From contig NZ_CALIBH010000233.1 of NCBI RefSeq assembly GCF_938045775.1, positions 1-8,953 of the forward strand: a stretch of DNA of 8,953 nucleotides, written 5' to 3'. A program made the translations under genes and the position numbers. The notes beneath the pieces were generated by a model. The model made no database searches. It was not told where the DNA came from and saw only the letters and a program-made list of their open reading frames with translations. Source of the DNA: an uncultured Campylobacter sp. (GTDB taxonomy: Bacteria > Campylobacterota > Campylobacteria > Campylobacterales > Campylobacteraceae). Shown here in pieces: positions 1 to 6,187 of the stretch (position 1 is the stretch's first letter; every line of letters begins with the position of its first letter).

Positions 1-1178
1 GCGATCTGTTTTTCGCGCTGTTTCCAGATGCGCTCCATCGCGTTGCGCTCCTTATTTAGGCTCTCTTGCATGCCGACGAACGCCGAAACGATCGTCTTTA
101 TCTGGTTTGCAAACTCAGGCGAGGTCAGATAGTCGTAGAGCATCGCCGTTTTACTATCTTGATTTTGACCCGATCTTTTGGCAAATGCAAGCGCCACGAC
201 GTGTTCGCGCAAGACGGCGCAAAGCCCCTTAAATTCCTCAAACGAACAGATCCAGATGCTAGCATCGCTCGGCGCTTGATGCAGCCTAGGGCTGTGAGGC
301 GGCATCTGCTCGGTTACGATAACGCCGATCTGCGCGCCCTCGCCTATCATATCGTCTTTGAGTTTATCGATCCATTTGGGCTCGAAGCTTTTCGTGCGCT
401 TGCTCTCGTATAAAATTTTACCGCAGCCAGCAAACTCCCTCGTATGCACCATCTGCACGCAGTCTGCACCGCGCGCGCCCTTTTTGACCTCATCTATCTC
501 GTCCAAAGGAAAATTTAGCCGCAGATACTCCTGCAGCGCGAGCTCCTGCACCTCGCCCTGAAGCTGCTGCGAGCCCACTTCCGAGCGGCGCTTAAGCTCG
601 TTTATTTGGCCGATTAGACTTTGGATCTGCTCATCTTTTTGGCGGAATTTCAGCTCGTTTTCCTGCGAAATTTGTTTCGAAAGCCGCTCGCGCTCTTGGT
701 TTACGCGGTTGGTTAGCTCGATTTCTGATTTGGCTTTATTCTCGGCTTCAAGCTCGCTAAATTTACGCTTCTGCGCCTCCATCTCGGCCTTTATTAAATT
801 TAGCTCGGAAATTCTTTGCGATTTTTCTTGCAGCTCCTTTTGTAAAATTTCAAATTTCGCCGCGTTTTCGCTCTCGATCTGAGATTTTGCAAGCGCTAAA
901 ATTTTCTCCCGCTCGCTGTTTAGCGCGGAATCGGTCGCCGCTTTTACGCGCTGCTCGAATGCGTTTTCCTTCGCTTGCAGTTGCGCCAGATGCTTCGCGT
1001 ACTCCTCGCGCTTAGCGGCGATCTCGGCTTCAAATTTAAGCGTGGCTTCATTTTGCTGCTGCTGCCACTTTCGCTTCTGCTGCAAAATTTCATCTTCAAA
1101 TTTAGCCTTGATATCGCGCTGTAGCGCCTCGTCTATATCGATCAAAGAGCCGCAGTGCGGGCACTTTACGTTAGCCAT
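1..1178 (-). CDS. DUF2130 coiled-coil protein with nuclease-like C-terminal domain (partial, 3' end outside window)
   Basis: Reading the minus strand from the ATG at 1178 gives 392 uninterrupted residues that run off the left edge, so the C-terminus is missing. The N-terminus carries a CxxC pair (C6, C9 in VKCPHCG), suggesting a small zinc ribbon. Residues about 30-215 are rich in Glu, Lys, Gln and Arg and look like a long coiled coil. The region about 205-390 has the DUF2130 pattern, including ILYESKRTK (255-263) and a following WI-KLK-D segment. D239 followed by E258-S-K260 resembles a PD-(D/E)XK nuclease core; that reading is inference. AAGGGG lies just upstream of the start, and the ATG overlaps the end of putP by 8 bp (ATGGCTAA), so translation is probably coupled to putP. 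The family's cellular role is not established to my knowledge. Family call is fairly sure; function is unknown. Confidence 0.85.
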   Translation of the reverse strand, partial: MANVKCPHCGSLIDIDEALQRDIKAKFEDEILQQKRKWQQQQNEATLKFEAEIAAKREEYAKHLAQLQAKENAFEQRVKAATDSALNSEREKILALAKSQIESENAAKFEILQKELQEKSQRISELNLIKAEMEAQKRKFSELEAENKAKSEIELTNRVNQERERLSKQISQENELKFRQKDEQIQSLIGQINELKRRSEVGSQQLQGEVQELALQEYLRLNFPLDEIDEVKKGARGADCVQMVHTREFAGCGKILYESKRTKSFEPKWIDKLKDDMIGEGAQIGVIVTEQMPPHSPRLHQAPSDASIWICSFEEFKGLCAVLREHVVALAFAKRSGQNQDSKTAMLYDYLTSPEFANQIKTIVSAFVGMQESLNKERNAMERIWKQREKQI

Positions 1179-2679
1179 CTTTGCCCCTTAAACTCTGCTC
1201 TTTCATCTTTTCAAATTCCTGCGAAATTTGCGCGGCATTGGGCTCATCCGCCATCTTATCAAGCACGGAGTTGTAGCGATTTACGAGCAGTATCGCAAGC
1301 GCCGAAAAGCAAAAGCCCGGCAGCAGCTCATAAACGACCGCCGAAAGCCCCGATAAGATCCAGCAAATAACCGTAATACCGCCTACGAGCATACCCACTA
1401 AAGCCGAGAGAGCGCTCATCTTTTTAGAATACAGGCTGAAAAGCAGCACCGCTCCAAAGCTCGCGCCAAATCCCGCCCAAGCGTTTCCGACGACGTTTAG
1501 TACCGTATCGTTTGAGCCAAACGCCAAAATAGCGGCGAGCGCGGCGATGATCACGACGGCGATGCGGCTGCTTAGCGTCTGCGTGCGCTCGCTCACCTCT
1601 TTTTTATAAAACGCAAAGATAAAATCCTTCGTAACTGCGCTCGCGCTTACCAAAAGCTGGCTTGAGATGGTGCTCATAATCGCCGCCAGCACCGCAGAGA
1701 TTATGACGCCTAGGATGAATGGATGAAAGAAAATTTTACCGAGCTCTAGGAAAATTTTTTCGGGATCGTCTATGCTAAGGCCCTTTTGCGAAAAATACAC
1801 AAAGCCGATCAGACCGCTAAGCATCGCGCCTACTAGCCCTAGCACCATCCACGAAATTCCGATACGGCGCGCGCTATCAAGCTCACGCGAGCTTCTGATC
1901 GCCATAAAGCGCACGATGATGTGCGGCTGCCCGAAGTATCCGAGCCCCCAAGCAAGCAGACCCAAAACGCCTAAGAAGCTTTGATTGTAAAATAGATCGA
2001 GGTGGCTCGCGCCGTATAGCCGCACCTGCGCAAAAAAGGAGCTGTCCGCAGGGATCTGCAGCGCGCGGTAAGAAAACAAAGGGATCAAAATAAGCACCGC
2101 AAACATCAGCGCGCCCTGAAATGCGTCCGTGATCGCGACGGCCTTAAATCCGCCGAAAAAGGTATAAAACACTACGATTAAGATCGTAGCGATCGCGCCA
2201 TAGGTGAAATTTAGCCCGAAAAAGCTCTCAAAGGTCTTGCCGCCCGCGATGATGCCGCTGCTAACATAGAGCGTAAAAAATATGATGATCAAAAGCCCGG
2301 AGATGATGCGAAGCGTCTTGGTACGGTCTTTAAAGCGGTTTTCTAAAAAATCCGGGATCGTGACGCTGTCGCTTGCTACCTCGGTGTAAATTCTAAGCCT
2401 TTTAGCAAGAAATTTATAGTTGCACCACGCGCCCACGCAAAGTCCTAGGGCGATCCAGATATTGCAAATCCCCGTCGCAAACATCGCGCCCGGCACCCCC
2501 AAAAGCATCCAGCCGCTCATATCGCTAGCGCCCGCGCTAAGCGCCGTTACGAATGGGCCCAGGCGGCGGTTATCGAGCAGATACTCGCTTAAGCTCGCAT
2601 TCTTGTCATAATAATACCTACCTATAAAAATAAGTGCGCCGAAATATATCGCGATTGCGCAATAGGTCCAAAAGCTCAT
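1171..2679 (-). CDS. putP: Sodium/proline symporter PutP
   Basis: This inner-membrane solute:sodium symporter imports proline with Na+. Its 502 residues equal the length of E. coli PutP, and it aligns by eye along most of its length. The stretch GPFVTALSAGASDMSGW (41-57) contains the equivalents of the E. coli Na+/proline residues Asp55 and Ser57 (here D53 and S55). WGLGYFGQPH (244-253) and the MSTISSQLL segment also match; S336 and T337 correspond to the Na+-binding Ser340/Thr341. About thirteen hydrophobic segments are visible, and the C-terminal ~30 residues are charged and cytoplasmic. The start is supported by a near-perfect Shine-Dalgarno AAAGGAGG. Proline is a major carbon and energy source for asaccharolytic campylobacters, and putP often lies near putA there; putA is not in this window. 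The downstream partner here is the DUF2130 gene. Confidence 0.96.
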   Translation of the reverse strand: MSFWTYCAIAIYFGALIFIGRYYYDKNASLSEYLLDNRRLGPFVTALSAGASDMSGWMLLGVPGAMFATGICNIWIALGLCVGAWCNYKFLAKRLRIYTEVASDSVTIPDFLENRFKDRTKTLRIISGLLIIIFFTLYVSSGIIAGGKTFESFFGLNFTYGAIATILIVVFYTFFGGFKAVAITDAFQGALMFAVLILIPLFSYRALQIPADSSFFAQVRLYGASHLDLFYNQSFLGVLGLLAWGLGYFGQPHIIVRFMAIRSSRELDSARRIGISWMVLGLVGAMLSGLIGFVYFSQKGLSIDDPEKIFLELGKIFFHPFILGVIISAVLAAIMSTISSQLLVSASAVTKDFIFAFYKKEVSERTQTLSSRIAVVIIAALAAILAFGSNDTVLNVVGNAWAGFGASFGAVLLFSLYSKKMSALSALVGMLVGGITVICWILSGLSAVVYELLPGFCFSALAILLVNRYNSVLDKMADEPNAAQISQEFEKMKEQSLRGKDG

Positions 2680-2684
2680 CGTTG

Positions 2685-2692
2685 CCTCCTTT
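2685..2692 (-). promoter_or_regulatory. Strong ribosome binding site of putP
   Basis: The minus strand reads AAAGGAGG, ending five bases before the putP ATG. It is a near-complete match to the 16S anti-Shine-Dalgarno and fixes the start codon at 2679. Confidence 0.85.
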
Positions 2693-2703
2693 TAAAAAAG
2701 CTA

Positions 2704-2709
2704 ATTTTA
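2704..2709 (-). promoter_or_regulatory. Candidate -10 element for putP
   Basis: The minus strand reads TAAAAT here, a good match to the Campylobacter sigma70 -10 hexamer, which usually acts without a conserved -35. It would give a leader of roughly 18 nt that includes the Shine-Dalgarno. The flanking DNA is AT-rich, so chance matches are likely. A second TAAAAT lies within the palindrome at 2722-2731. Confidence 0.4.
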
Positions 2710-2767
2710 CTCTATTTCAAATAAAATTTTACTTTCGGAATTTAGCCAGATTTTAACGAAATTTTAG

Positions 2768-2773
2768 TATTCT
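2768..2773 (+). promoter_or_regulatory. Candidate -10 element for the ABC transporter operon
   Basis: TATTCT sits about 34 bases before the permease TTG start and is preceded by T-rich sequence of the sort found upstream of Campylobacter -10 boxes (ATTTTAG directly before it). It matches the TATAAT consensus at only four of six positions. The intergenic region must hold a plus-strand promoter because the upstream gene is divergent, but the exact box is uncertain. Confidence 0.3.
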
Positions 2774-2793
2774 TGCCGTTTAAATTTTAAGAA

Positions 2794-2798
2794 AAAGG
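2794..2798 (+). promoter_or_regulatory. Ribosome binding site that decides the TTG start of the permease
   Basis: AAAGG lies eight bases before the TTG at 2807. No ATG or GTG is better placed, so this site is the main support for a non-ATG start on the first gene of the transporter operon. Confidence 0.6.
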
Positions 2799-2806
2799 CG
2801 CCTTGG

Positions 2807-3511
2807 TTGAACGAGAAAATTTTAAAGGTCGTATTTGTTTTGACTGTAATCGCCGTGGGGCTTTATTTCACCTATCCCGAACTGAGCGAAGCGCAAAAAA
2901 TTTCATACGCCAAAAGCTACGGCATCACTCTTATTTTGACCTCCGGTGGCATTGTGATCGGTATCGCATTAGGATTTATGCTGGCATTTTTAAAATTTCT
3001 AAACAATAAATTTTTAAGCTTCATTATCGACGAATACGTAGACATCATCCGCGGAACCCCAATCGTTATCCAGCTGATGGTGTTCGTATTTATTATCTTT
3101 GCTACGTGGAGCAATAATATCGCAGCTGCGATCTTTGCGCTAGGGCTTAACAGCTCCGCCTACGTCGCAGAGATCGTGCGCAGCGGTATAAACAGCGTCG
3201 ATCGCGGCCAGATGGAAGCTGCGCGCGCAATGGGTCTAGGCTACGGCACGGCGATGAAGGAGATCGTCTTTCCGCAAGCGATAAAAAACATTTTGCCCGC
3301 GCTTGCGAATGAGTTTATTAGCCTATTTAAAGAAACCTCGGTCGTGGGCCTCGTAGCAATTACTGATCTTACGTTTTTTTCAAAAAGCATGCAGGCTGCG
3401 CTTTATACCGTCCAGCCGATACTTTTTGCCGCAGTGCTTTACTATGCAAGCGTGAAATTTTTCTCGTTTTTAGTAAAAATGCTAGAAAGTAGGTTAAACC
3501 GCAATGATTGA
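2807..3511 (+). CDS. Polar amino-acid ABC transporter permease (HisM/GlnP family)
   Basis: This is an inner-membrane channel subunit of a type I amino-acid importer, 234 residues long. RGTP (82-85) and the EAA loop with EAARAMGLG (137-145) followed by PQAIKNILPAL (156-166), which docks on the ATPase, are diagnostic of the family. An N-terminal hydrophobic segment (about 7-23) precedes the core membrane region (about 38-225). The start is TTG, supported by AAAGG eight bases upstream; the next in-frame Met is M58, inside a conserved membrane segment, so a later start is unlikely. It is the only permease in the cluster, so it probably works as a homodimer. The gene overlaps the ATPase gene by 8 bp (ATGATTGA). 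Substrate cannot be fixed from sequence; glutamine, glutamate/aspartate or a basic amino acid are candidates. Confidence 0.92.
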   Translation: MNEKILKVVFVLTVIAVGLYFTYPELSEAQKISYAKSYGITLILTSGGIVIGIALGFMLAFLKFLNNKFLSFIIDEYVDIIRGTPIVIQLMVFVFIIFATWSNNIAAAIFALGLNSSAYVAEIVRSGINSVDRGQMEAARAMGLGYGTAMKEIVFPQAIKNILPALANEFISLFKETSVVGLVAITDLTFFSKSMQAALYTVQPILFAAVLYYASVKFFSFLVKMLESRLNRND

Positions 3512-4232
3512 AATATCAAATTTAACCAAATCCTACGGCAATTTATCGGTGCTAAAAGGAATTTCAAAGAGCATAAATAAAGGCGATATCGTAGCGATCA
3601 TCGGTCCAAGCGGCGGCGGCAAATCGACCTTTTTGCGCTGCTTAAATTTGCTTGAAATTCCAAGCGGCGGCATTATTAAAATAGACGGCGAGGATATTAC
3701 CGATAAGCACACCGATATTAATAAAATTCGCCGCAAAGTTAGTATGGTCTTTCAGCATTTCAACCTCTTTGCAAATAAAAACGTGCTGGAAAATTTAACT
3801 CTAGCGCCCATAAAAGCGGGAATCTATACTAAAGAACAAGCCTACGCAAAAGCAGAGGAGCTACTGCAAAAGGTCGGTCTTAGCGATAAGGCCTATACTT
3901 ATCCGCACAAGCTTAGCGGTGGGCAAAAGCAACGCATCGCAATCGCTAGAAGTTTGGCGGTAAATCCGGACGTGATTTTATTCGACGAGCCTACCTCGGC
4001 ACTAGATCCCGAGATGATCGGCGAGGTGTTAGGCATAATGAAAGAGGTCGCCAAAGAGGAGATCACGATGCTTGTGGTAACGCACGAGATGGGCTTTGCA
4101 CGCAATGTCGCGAATAGGATTTTTTTTATGGAGGGCGGCAAGATCGCTGTGGACGATACGCCTAAAAACGTATTTGAAAATCCGCAAAATCCGAGATTGA
4201 AAGAATTTTTAAATAAAATTTTAAACCACTAA
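3504..4232 (+). CDS. Polar amino-acid ABC transporter ATP-binding protein (GlnQ/HisP/PebC type)
   Basis: This cytoplasmic ATPase powers the importer. All nucleotide-binding motifs are intact in 242 residues: aromatic Y11 (A-loop), Walker A GPSGGGKST (34-42), Q84 in the Q-loop (MVFQHFNLF), signature LSGGQ (137-141), Walker B ILFDEP with catalytic E162 (158-163), D-loop SALD and switch H194 (VVTHEMGFAR). Length and the HEMGFAR motif are typical of the polar amino-acid uptake (PAAT) group. Its ATG lies inside the permease stop region (8-bp overlap), so the two are probably translated in a coupled manner. The binding-protein gene begins 11 bp downstream. A run of eight T at 4120-4127 encodes Ile-Phe-Phe and is a possible slippage site, but I see no sign of a frameshift. 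Confidence 0.96.
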   Translation: MIEISNLTKSYGNLSVLKGISKSINKGDIVAIIGPSGGGKSTFLRCLNLLEIPSGGIIKIDGEDITDKHTDINKIRRKVSMVFQHFNLFANKNVLENLTLAPIKAGIYTKEQAYAKAEELLQKVGLSDKAYTYPHKLSGGQKQRIAIARSLAVNPDVILFDEPTSALDPEMIGEVLGIMKEVAKEEITMLVVTHEMGFARNVANRIFFMEGGKIAVDDTPKNVFENPQNPRLKEFLNKILNH

Positions 4233-4237
4233 AGGAG
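4232..4237 (+). promoter_or_regulatory. Strong ribosome binding site of the binding-protein gene
   Basis: AAGGAG begins at the last base of the ATPase stop codon and lies six bases before the ATG at 4244. It is stronger than the sites of the permease and ATPase genes, in keeping with the molar excess of binding protein usual in ABC importers. Confidence 0.8.
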
Positions 4238-4243
4238 AGGGAA

Positions 4244-4984
4244 ATGAAAAAATTTATGAGATTTCTAGTTGCGGGCGCTTTGCTTTGCGGCTCGCTAGTT
4301 GCTAAGGACATCACCAAAGATACGCTCATCGTAGGCACGAACGCCGAGTATCCGCCGTTTGAGTTCGTGGATGAAAACTCCAAAGTCACGGGCTTTGATA
4401 TGGATCTGGTAGCCGAGCTTGCAAAGCGCACGGGCGTAAAATATGAAATTTTAAATATGAGCTTTGACGGGCTAATCCCTGCGATTAAAAGCGGCAAAAT
4501 CGATATGATCGCCTCGGGAATGAGCGCGACACCGGCTCGTAAAAAGGCGATCGATTTCACAAATCCTTACTACAAGGTCGAAAATTTATACGTCAAACGC
4601 AAGGACGATAGCTCGTTAAATTCCAAAGCCGACTTGCAGGGCAAGCGCCTTGCCGCGCAGCTAGGCACCATTCAAGAGCTTGCGATCAGAGATATAAAAG
4701 GCGCCGAGGTTAGCGCTACGGAGAACGTTTTTGTAGCCGTTATGTCGCTGAAGAACAAAAAGATCGATGCGCTTTGCGTGGATTCGTCCGTAGGCTACGA
4801 GTATCTTAAGAAAAACGATGATCTAACCGCATTTTTTAAAGAATCCGACGGCAGCGAGGGCTTTTCGATCGCATTCGATAAGGGCAAGTATCCCGAGCTG
4901 CTCGCTAAATTTAACGCAGCGCTTGAGGAGATGAAAAAGGACGGAAGCTACGAAAAGCTTTTGGAAAAATATAATTTAAAATAA
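4244..4984 (+). CDS. Periplasmic amino-acid-binding protein of the ABC transporter
   Basis: This 246-residue family-3 (SBP_bac_3) solute receptor captures a polar amino acid for the permease. A signal peptide is visible: positive MKKFMR, hydrophobic 7-19, likely cleavage after A20. C15 is not in a good lipobox (L at -1), so I call it soluble rather than a lipoprotein. The mature part has GTNAEYPPFEF (31-41), GFDMDL (50-55), and SGMSATPARKKAIDF (91-105) with the carboxylate-binding Arg (R99). It also has QLGTIQE (139-145) and a domain-2 Asp (D180 in LCVDSSVGYEYL) that usually contacts the ligand amino group. Its position last in the operon, after permease and ATPase, differs from the common order. 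Aspartate/glutamate, glutamine and arginine are all possible substrates. Confidence 0.94.
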   Translation: MKKFMRFLVAGALLCGSLVAKDITKDTLIVGTNAEYPPFEFVDENSKVTGFDMDLVAELAKRTGVKYEILNMSFDGLIPAIKSGKIDMIASGMSATPARKKAIDFTNPYYKVENLYVKRKDDSSLNSKADLQGKRLAAQLGTIQELAIRDIKGAEVSATENVFVAVMSLKNKKIDALCVDSSVGYEYLKKNDDLTAFFKESDGSEGFSIAFDKGKYPELLAKFNAALEEMKKDGSYEKLLEKYNLK

Positions 4985-4997
4985 TCCGCAAAATTTA

Positions 4998-5027
4998 GGC
5001 GCAAATTCCTCTCATAGAATTTGCGCC
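4998..5027 (+). terminator. Hairpin after the binding-protein gene (11-bp perfect stem); weak terminator or mRNA-end structure
   Basis: GGCGCAAATTC (4998-5008) is the exact reverse complement of GAATTTGCGCC (5017-5027), with an 8-base loop. Pairing can extend by TTA/TAA outside if GCC (5028-5030) is bulged. No T-tract follows, so it is not a classical intrinsic terminator. It could be a partial terminator between the transporter operon and the next cluster, or a 3' stabiliser of the abundant binding-protein mRNA. Confidence 0.6.
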
Positions 5028-5040
5028 GCCTAAGAGGAAT
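5005..5040 (+). promoter_or_regulatory. Alternative hairpin that would bury the ribosome binding site of the SNase-like gene
   Basis: ATTCCTCT (5005-5012) is perfectly complementary to AGAGGAAT (5033-5040), which contains the Shine-Dalgarno AGAGGA of the gene starting at 5044. The first arm shares 5005-5008 with the left stem of the 4998-5027 hairpin, and its loop contains that hairpin's whole right arm, so the two folds exclude each other. Whether it regulates anything is inference; the 8-bp pairing itself is seen directly. Confidence 0.35.
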
Positions 5041-5043
5041 CCT

Positions 5044-5580
5044 ATGAAAAAGATATTTTTAGCACTTGCGATTTTGCTCTGCACGCAGAGCTTTGCGGAG
5101 CAAAAAGACAGATACGGCATCGCTGCGTTTACAGGTCTTGGCAATGACGGCAGAAGCTTAGTTTTTACCTTCAGAAAGGCTCAAAAAGATCGTTTCTTCC
5201 CCTGCGACTTAAAAAATTTAAATATAATCGCCGCGGGTGCTTCTAGGTGCATAACGGATGCTAAGGAGCTGAAGAAATTCGACAAAGAATATAAAAAAGC
5301 TCTCGAGTCTGTGATAAAACCCGGCAAGCGCTACTACGTAAATTTAATCGATCGCGGCAATGACGCCTATGTCTGCGACGCAAGCGATCCTAAAAGCAAT
5401 CTGCGATTGGACCTAGTGGCGGCGGGATTTGCCGTGCCGACAACCGACGATAGCGAACTTCTTTTAAAAGCCGCCGAGGAGGCCAAAGAGGCTAAGCGCG
5501 GAATGTATAGCGCAAAATTTTGGGATGTTACCAACTGCATCCTAAACGGCGTGCCGATGCCGAAAAAGATAGATGAGTGA
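5044..5580 (+). CDS. Small secreted protein with a divergent SNase-like (thermonuclease-like) domain
   Basis: The 178-residue product starts with a clear signal peptide (MKKIFLALAILLCTQSFA, cleavage near A18), so it is exported. The second half resembles the C-terminal part of the staphylococcal nuclease fold: GKRYYVNLIDRGNDAYV (94-110), then RLDLVAAGFAV (121-131), then an alpha segment AAEEAKEAKRGMYS (143-156) like the typical EAEARAARRGLW end. The first half lacks the usual V-R-L-x-G-I-D-x-P-E motif, so the catalytic Arg/Asp/Glu set is not evident and activity is doubtful. The predicted mature part has four cysteines (C54, C70, C111, C165), which may form disulfides. AGAGGA precedes the ATG, and the gene overlaps thiE by 8 bp. 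C. jejuni has a secreted SNase-family protein; orthology to it is untested. Confidence 0.65.
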   Translation: MKKIFLALAILLCTQSFAEQKDRYGIAAFTGLGNDGRSLVFTFRKAQKDRFFPCDLKNLNIIAAGASRCITDAKELKKFDKEYKKALESVIKPGKRYYVNLIDRGNDAYVCDASDPKSNLRLDLVAAGFAVPTTDDSELLLKAAEEAKEAKRGMYSAKFWDVTNCILNGVPMPKKIDE

Positions 5581-6187
5581 AATTTACGCGCTTAGCGACG
5601 ATATCTTAACGCCACCGCAAACTATCTTTTCGCAGATAGATGAAATTTTACGCTGCGGCGTAAAGCTCGTGCAATATCGCAGCAAGCTCGCCGCGCAGGA
5701 TGAAGCTTTAATCCGCTCTCTCATCGGTCTTTGCGAGGATTACGGCGCCAAACTCATCATCAACGACGATGCGGCGCTTGCTAAAAAGCTTGGCGCGCAC
5801 GGCGTACATATCGGAGAAGGCGACGGCGAGACGGCGCAGGTGCGCGAGTTTTTAGGCGCGGATAAGATCGTCGGCGTTAGCTGCTATGCCGGTCTTGCTC
5901 GCGCGCAAAAGGCCGAAGCGCAGGGCGCTAGCTACGTAGCCTTCGGCTCACTAAGGCGCGGCAAGACAAAGCCCGATGCGCCGCTTTGCCCCGATGCGCT
6001 TGTGCAAGAGGCGCGAAAATCTTTAAACCTCCCAATCGCCGTAATCGGCGGGATAAACTTAGAAAATCTGGATGAAATTTTAGCCCTCAAGCCTGATTAT
6101 ATCGCGATGGTAGAGGCGATCTACAGACCCGCTTCGATCACGCAGAATTTAGCAAATTTAAAGGAAAAAATGGATGAATATATTTGA
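5573..6187 (+). CDS. thiE: Thiamine-phosphate synthase ThiE
   Basis: This cytoplasmic TIM-barrel enzyme joins the hydroxymethylpyrimidine diphosphate and thiazole phosphate units into thiamine monophosphate. The 204-residue length is normal. Family motifs appear in order: YALSDD (5-10), VQYRSK (33-38, the usual Q-x-R-x-K strand), LIINDD (61-66) for Mg2+/diphosphate, GAHGVHIG (74-81) with D84, GVSCY (101-105), YVAFGS (121-126) with KTKP (131-134), and AVIGGI (156-161) for phosphate binding. The ATG overlaps the end of the SNase-like gene (ATGAGTGA) and has only a weak Shine-Dalgarno, so it probably depends on translational coupling. It overlaps uppP by 14 bp downstream. No other thi gene is nearby and no thiamine riboswitch is visible upstream; its partners must lie elsewhere. 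Confidence 0.94.
   Translation: MSEIYALSDDILTPPQTIFSQIDEILRCGVKLVQYRSKLAAQDEALIRSLIGLCEDYGAKLIINDDAALAKKLGAHGVHIGEGDGETAQVREFLGADKIVGVSCYAGLARAQKAEAQGASYVAFGSLRRGKTKPDAPLCPDALVQEARKSLNLPIAVIGGINLENLDEILALKPDYIAMVEAIYRPASITQNLANLKEKMDEYI

Noticed and set aside
66..561. Plus-strand open frames at 66-413 and 358-561
   Set aside because: They lie antisense to the DUF2130 gene, lack ribosome sites and family features, and are shadows of its codons.
2593..2607. DKNAS (residues 25-29) in PutP fits the PglB sequon
   Set aside because: By the E. coli PutP topology (N-terminus periplasmic), the loop after the first membrane segment is cytoplasmic, where PglB cannot act.
4120..4127. Run of eight T in the ATPase gene, and seven A at 8218-8224 in the transferase gene, as phase-variation tracts
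   Set aside because: Both genes are intact, the runs are short, and such A/T runs are expected in this composition; Campylobacter phase variation mostly uses longer G/C tracts.
4244..4310. Binding protein as a lipoprotein through C15
   Set aside because: The residue before C15 is Leu, not Gly, Ala or Ser, and a normal signal peptidase I site follows at A20.
5500..5580. Thiamine pyrophosphate riboswitch before thiE
   Set aside because: thiE overlaps the preceding gene by 8 bp, leaving no leader, and no THI-box-like sequence is visible.
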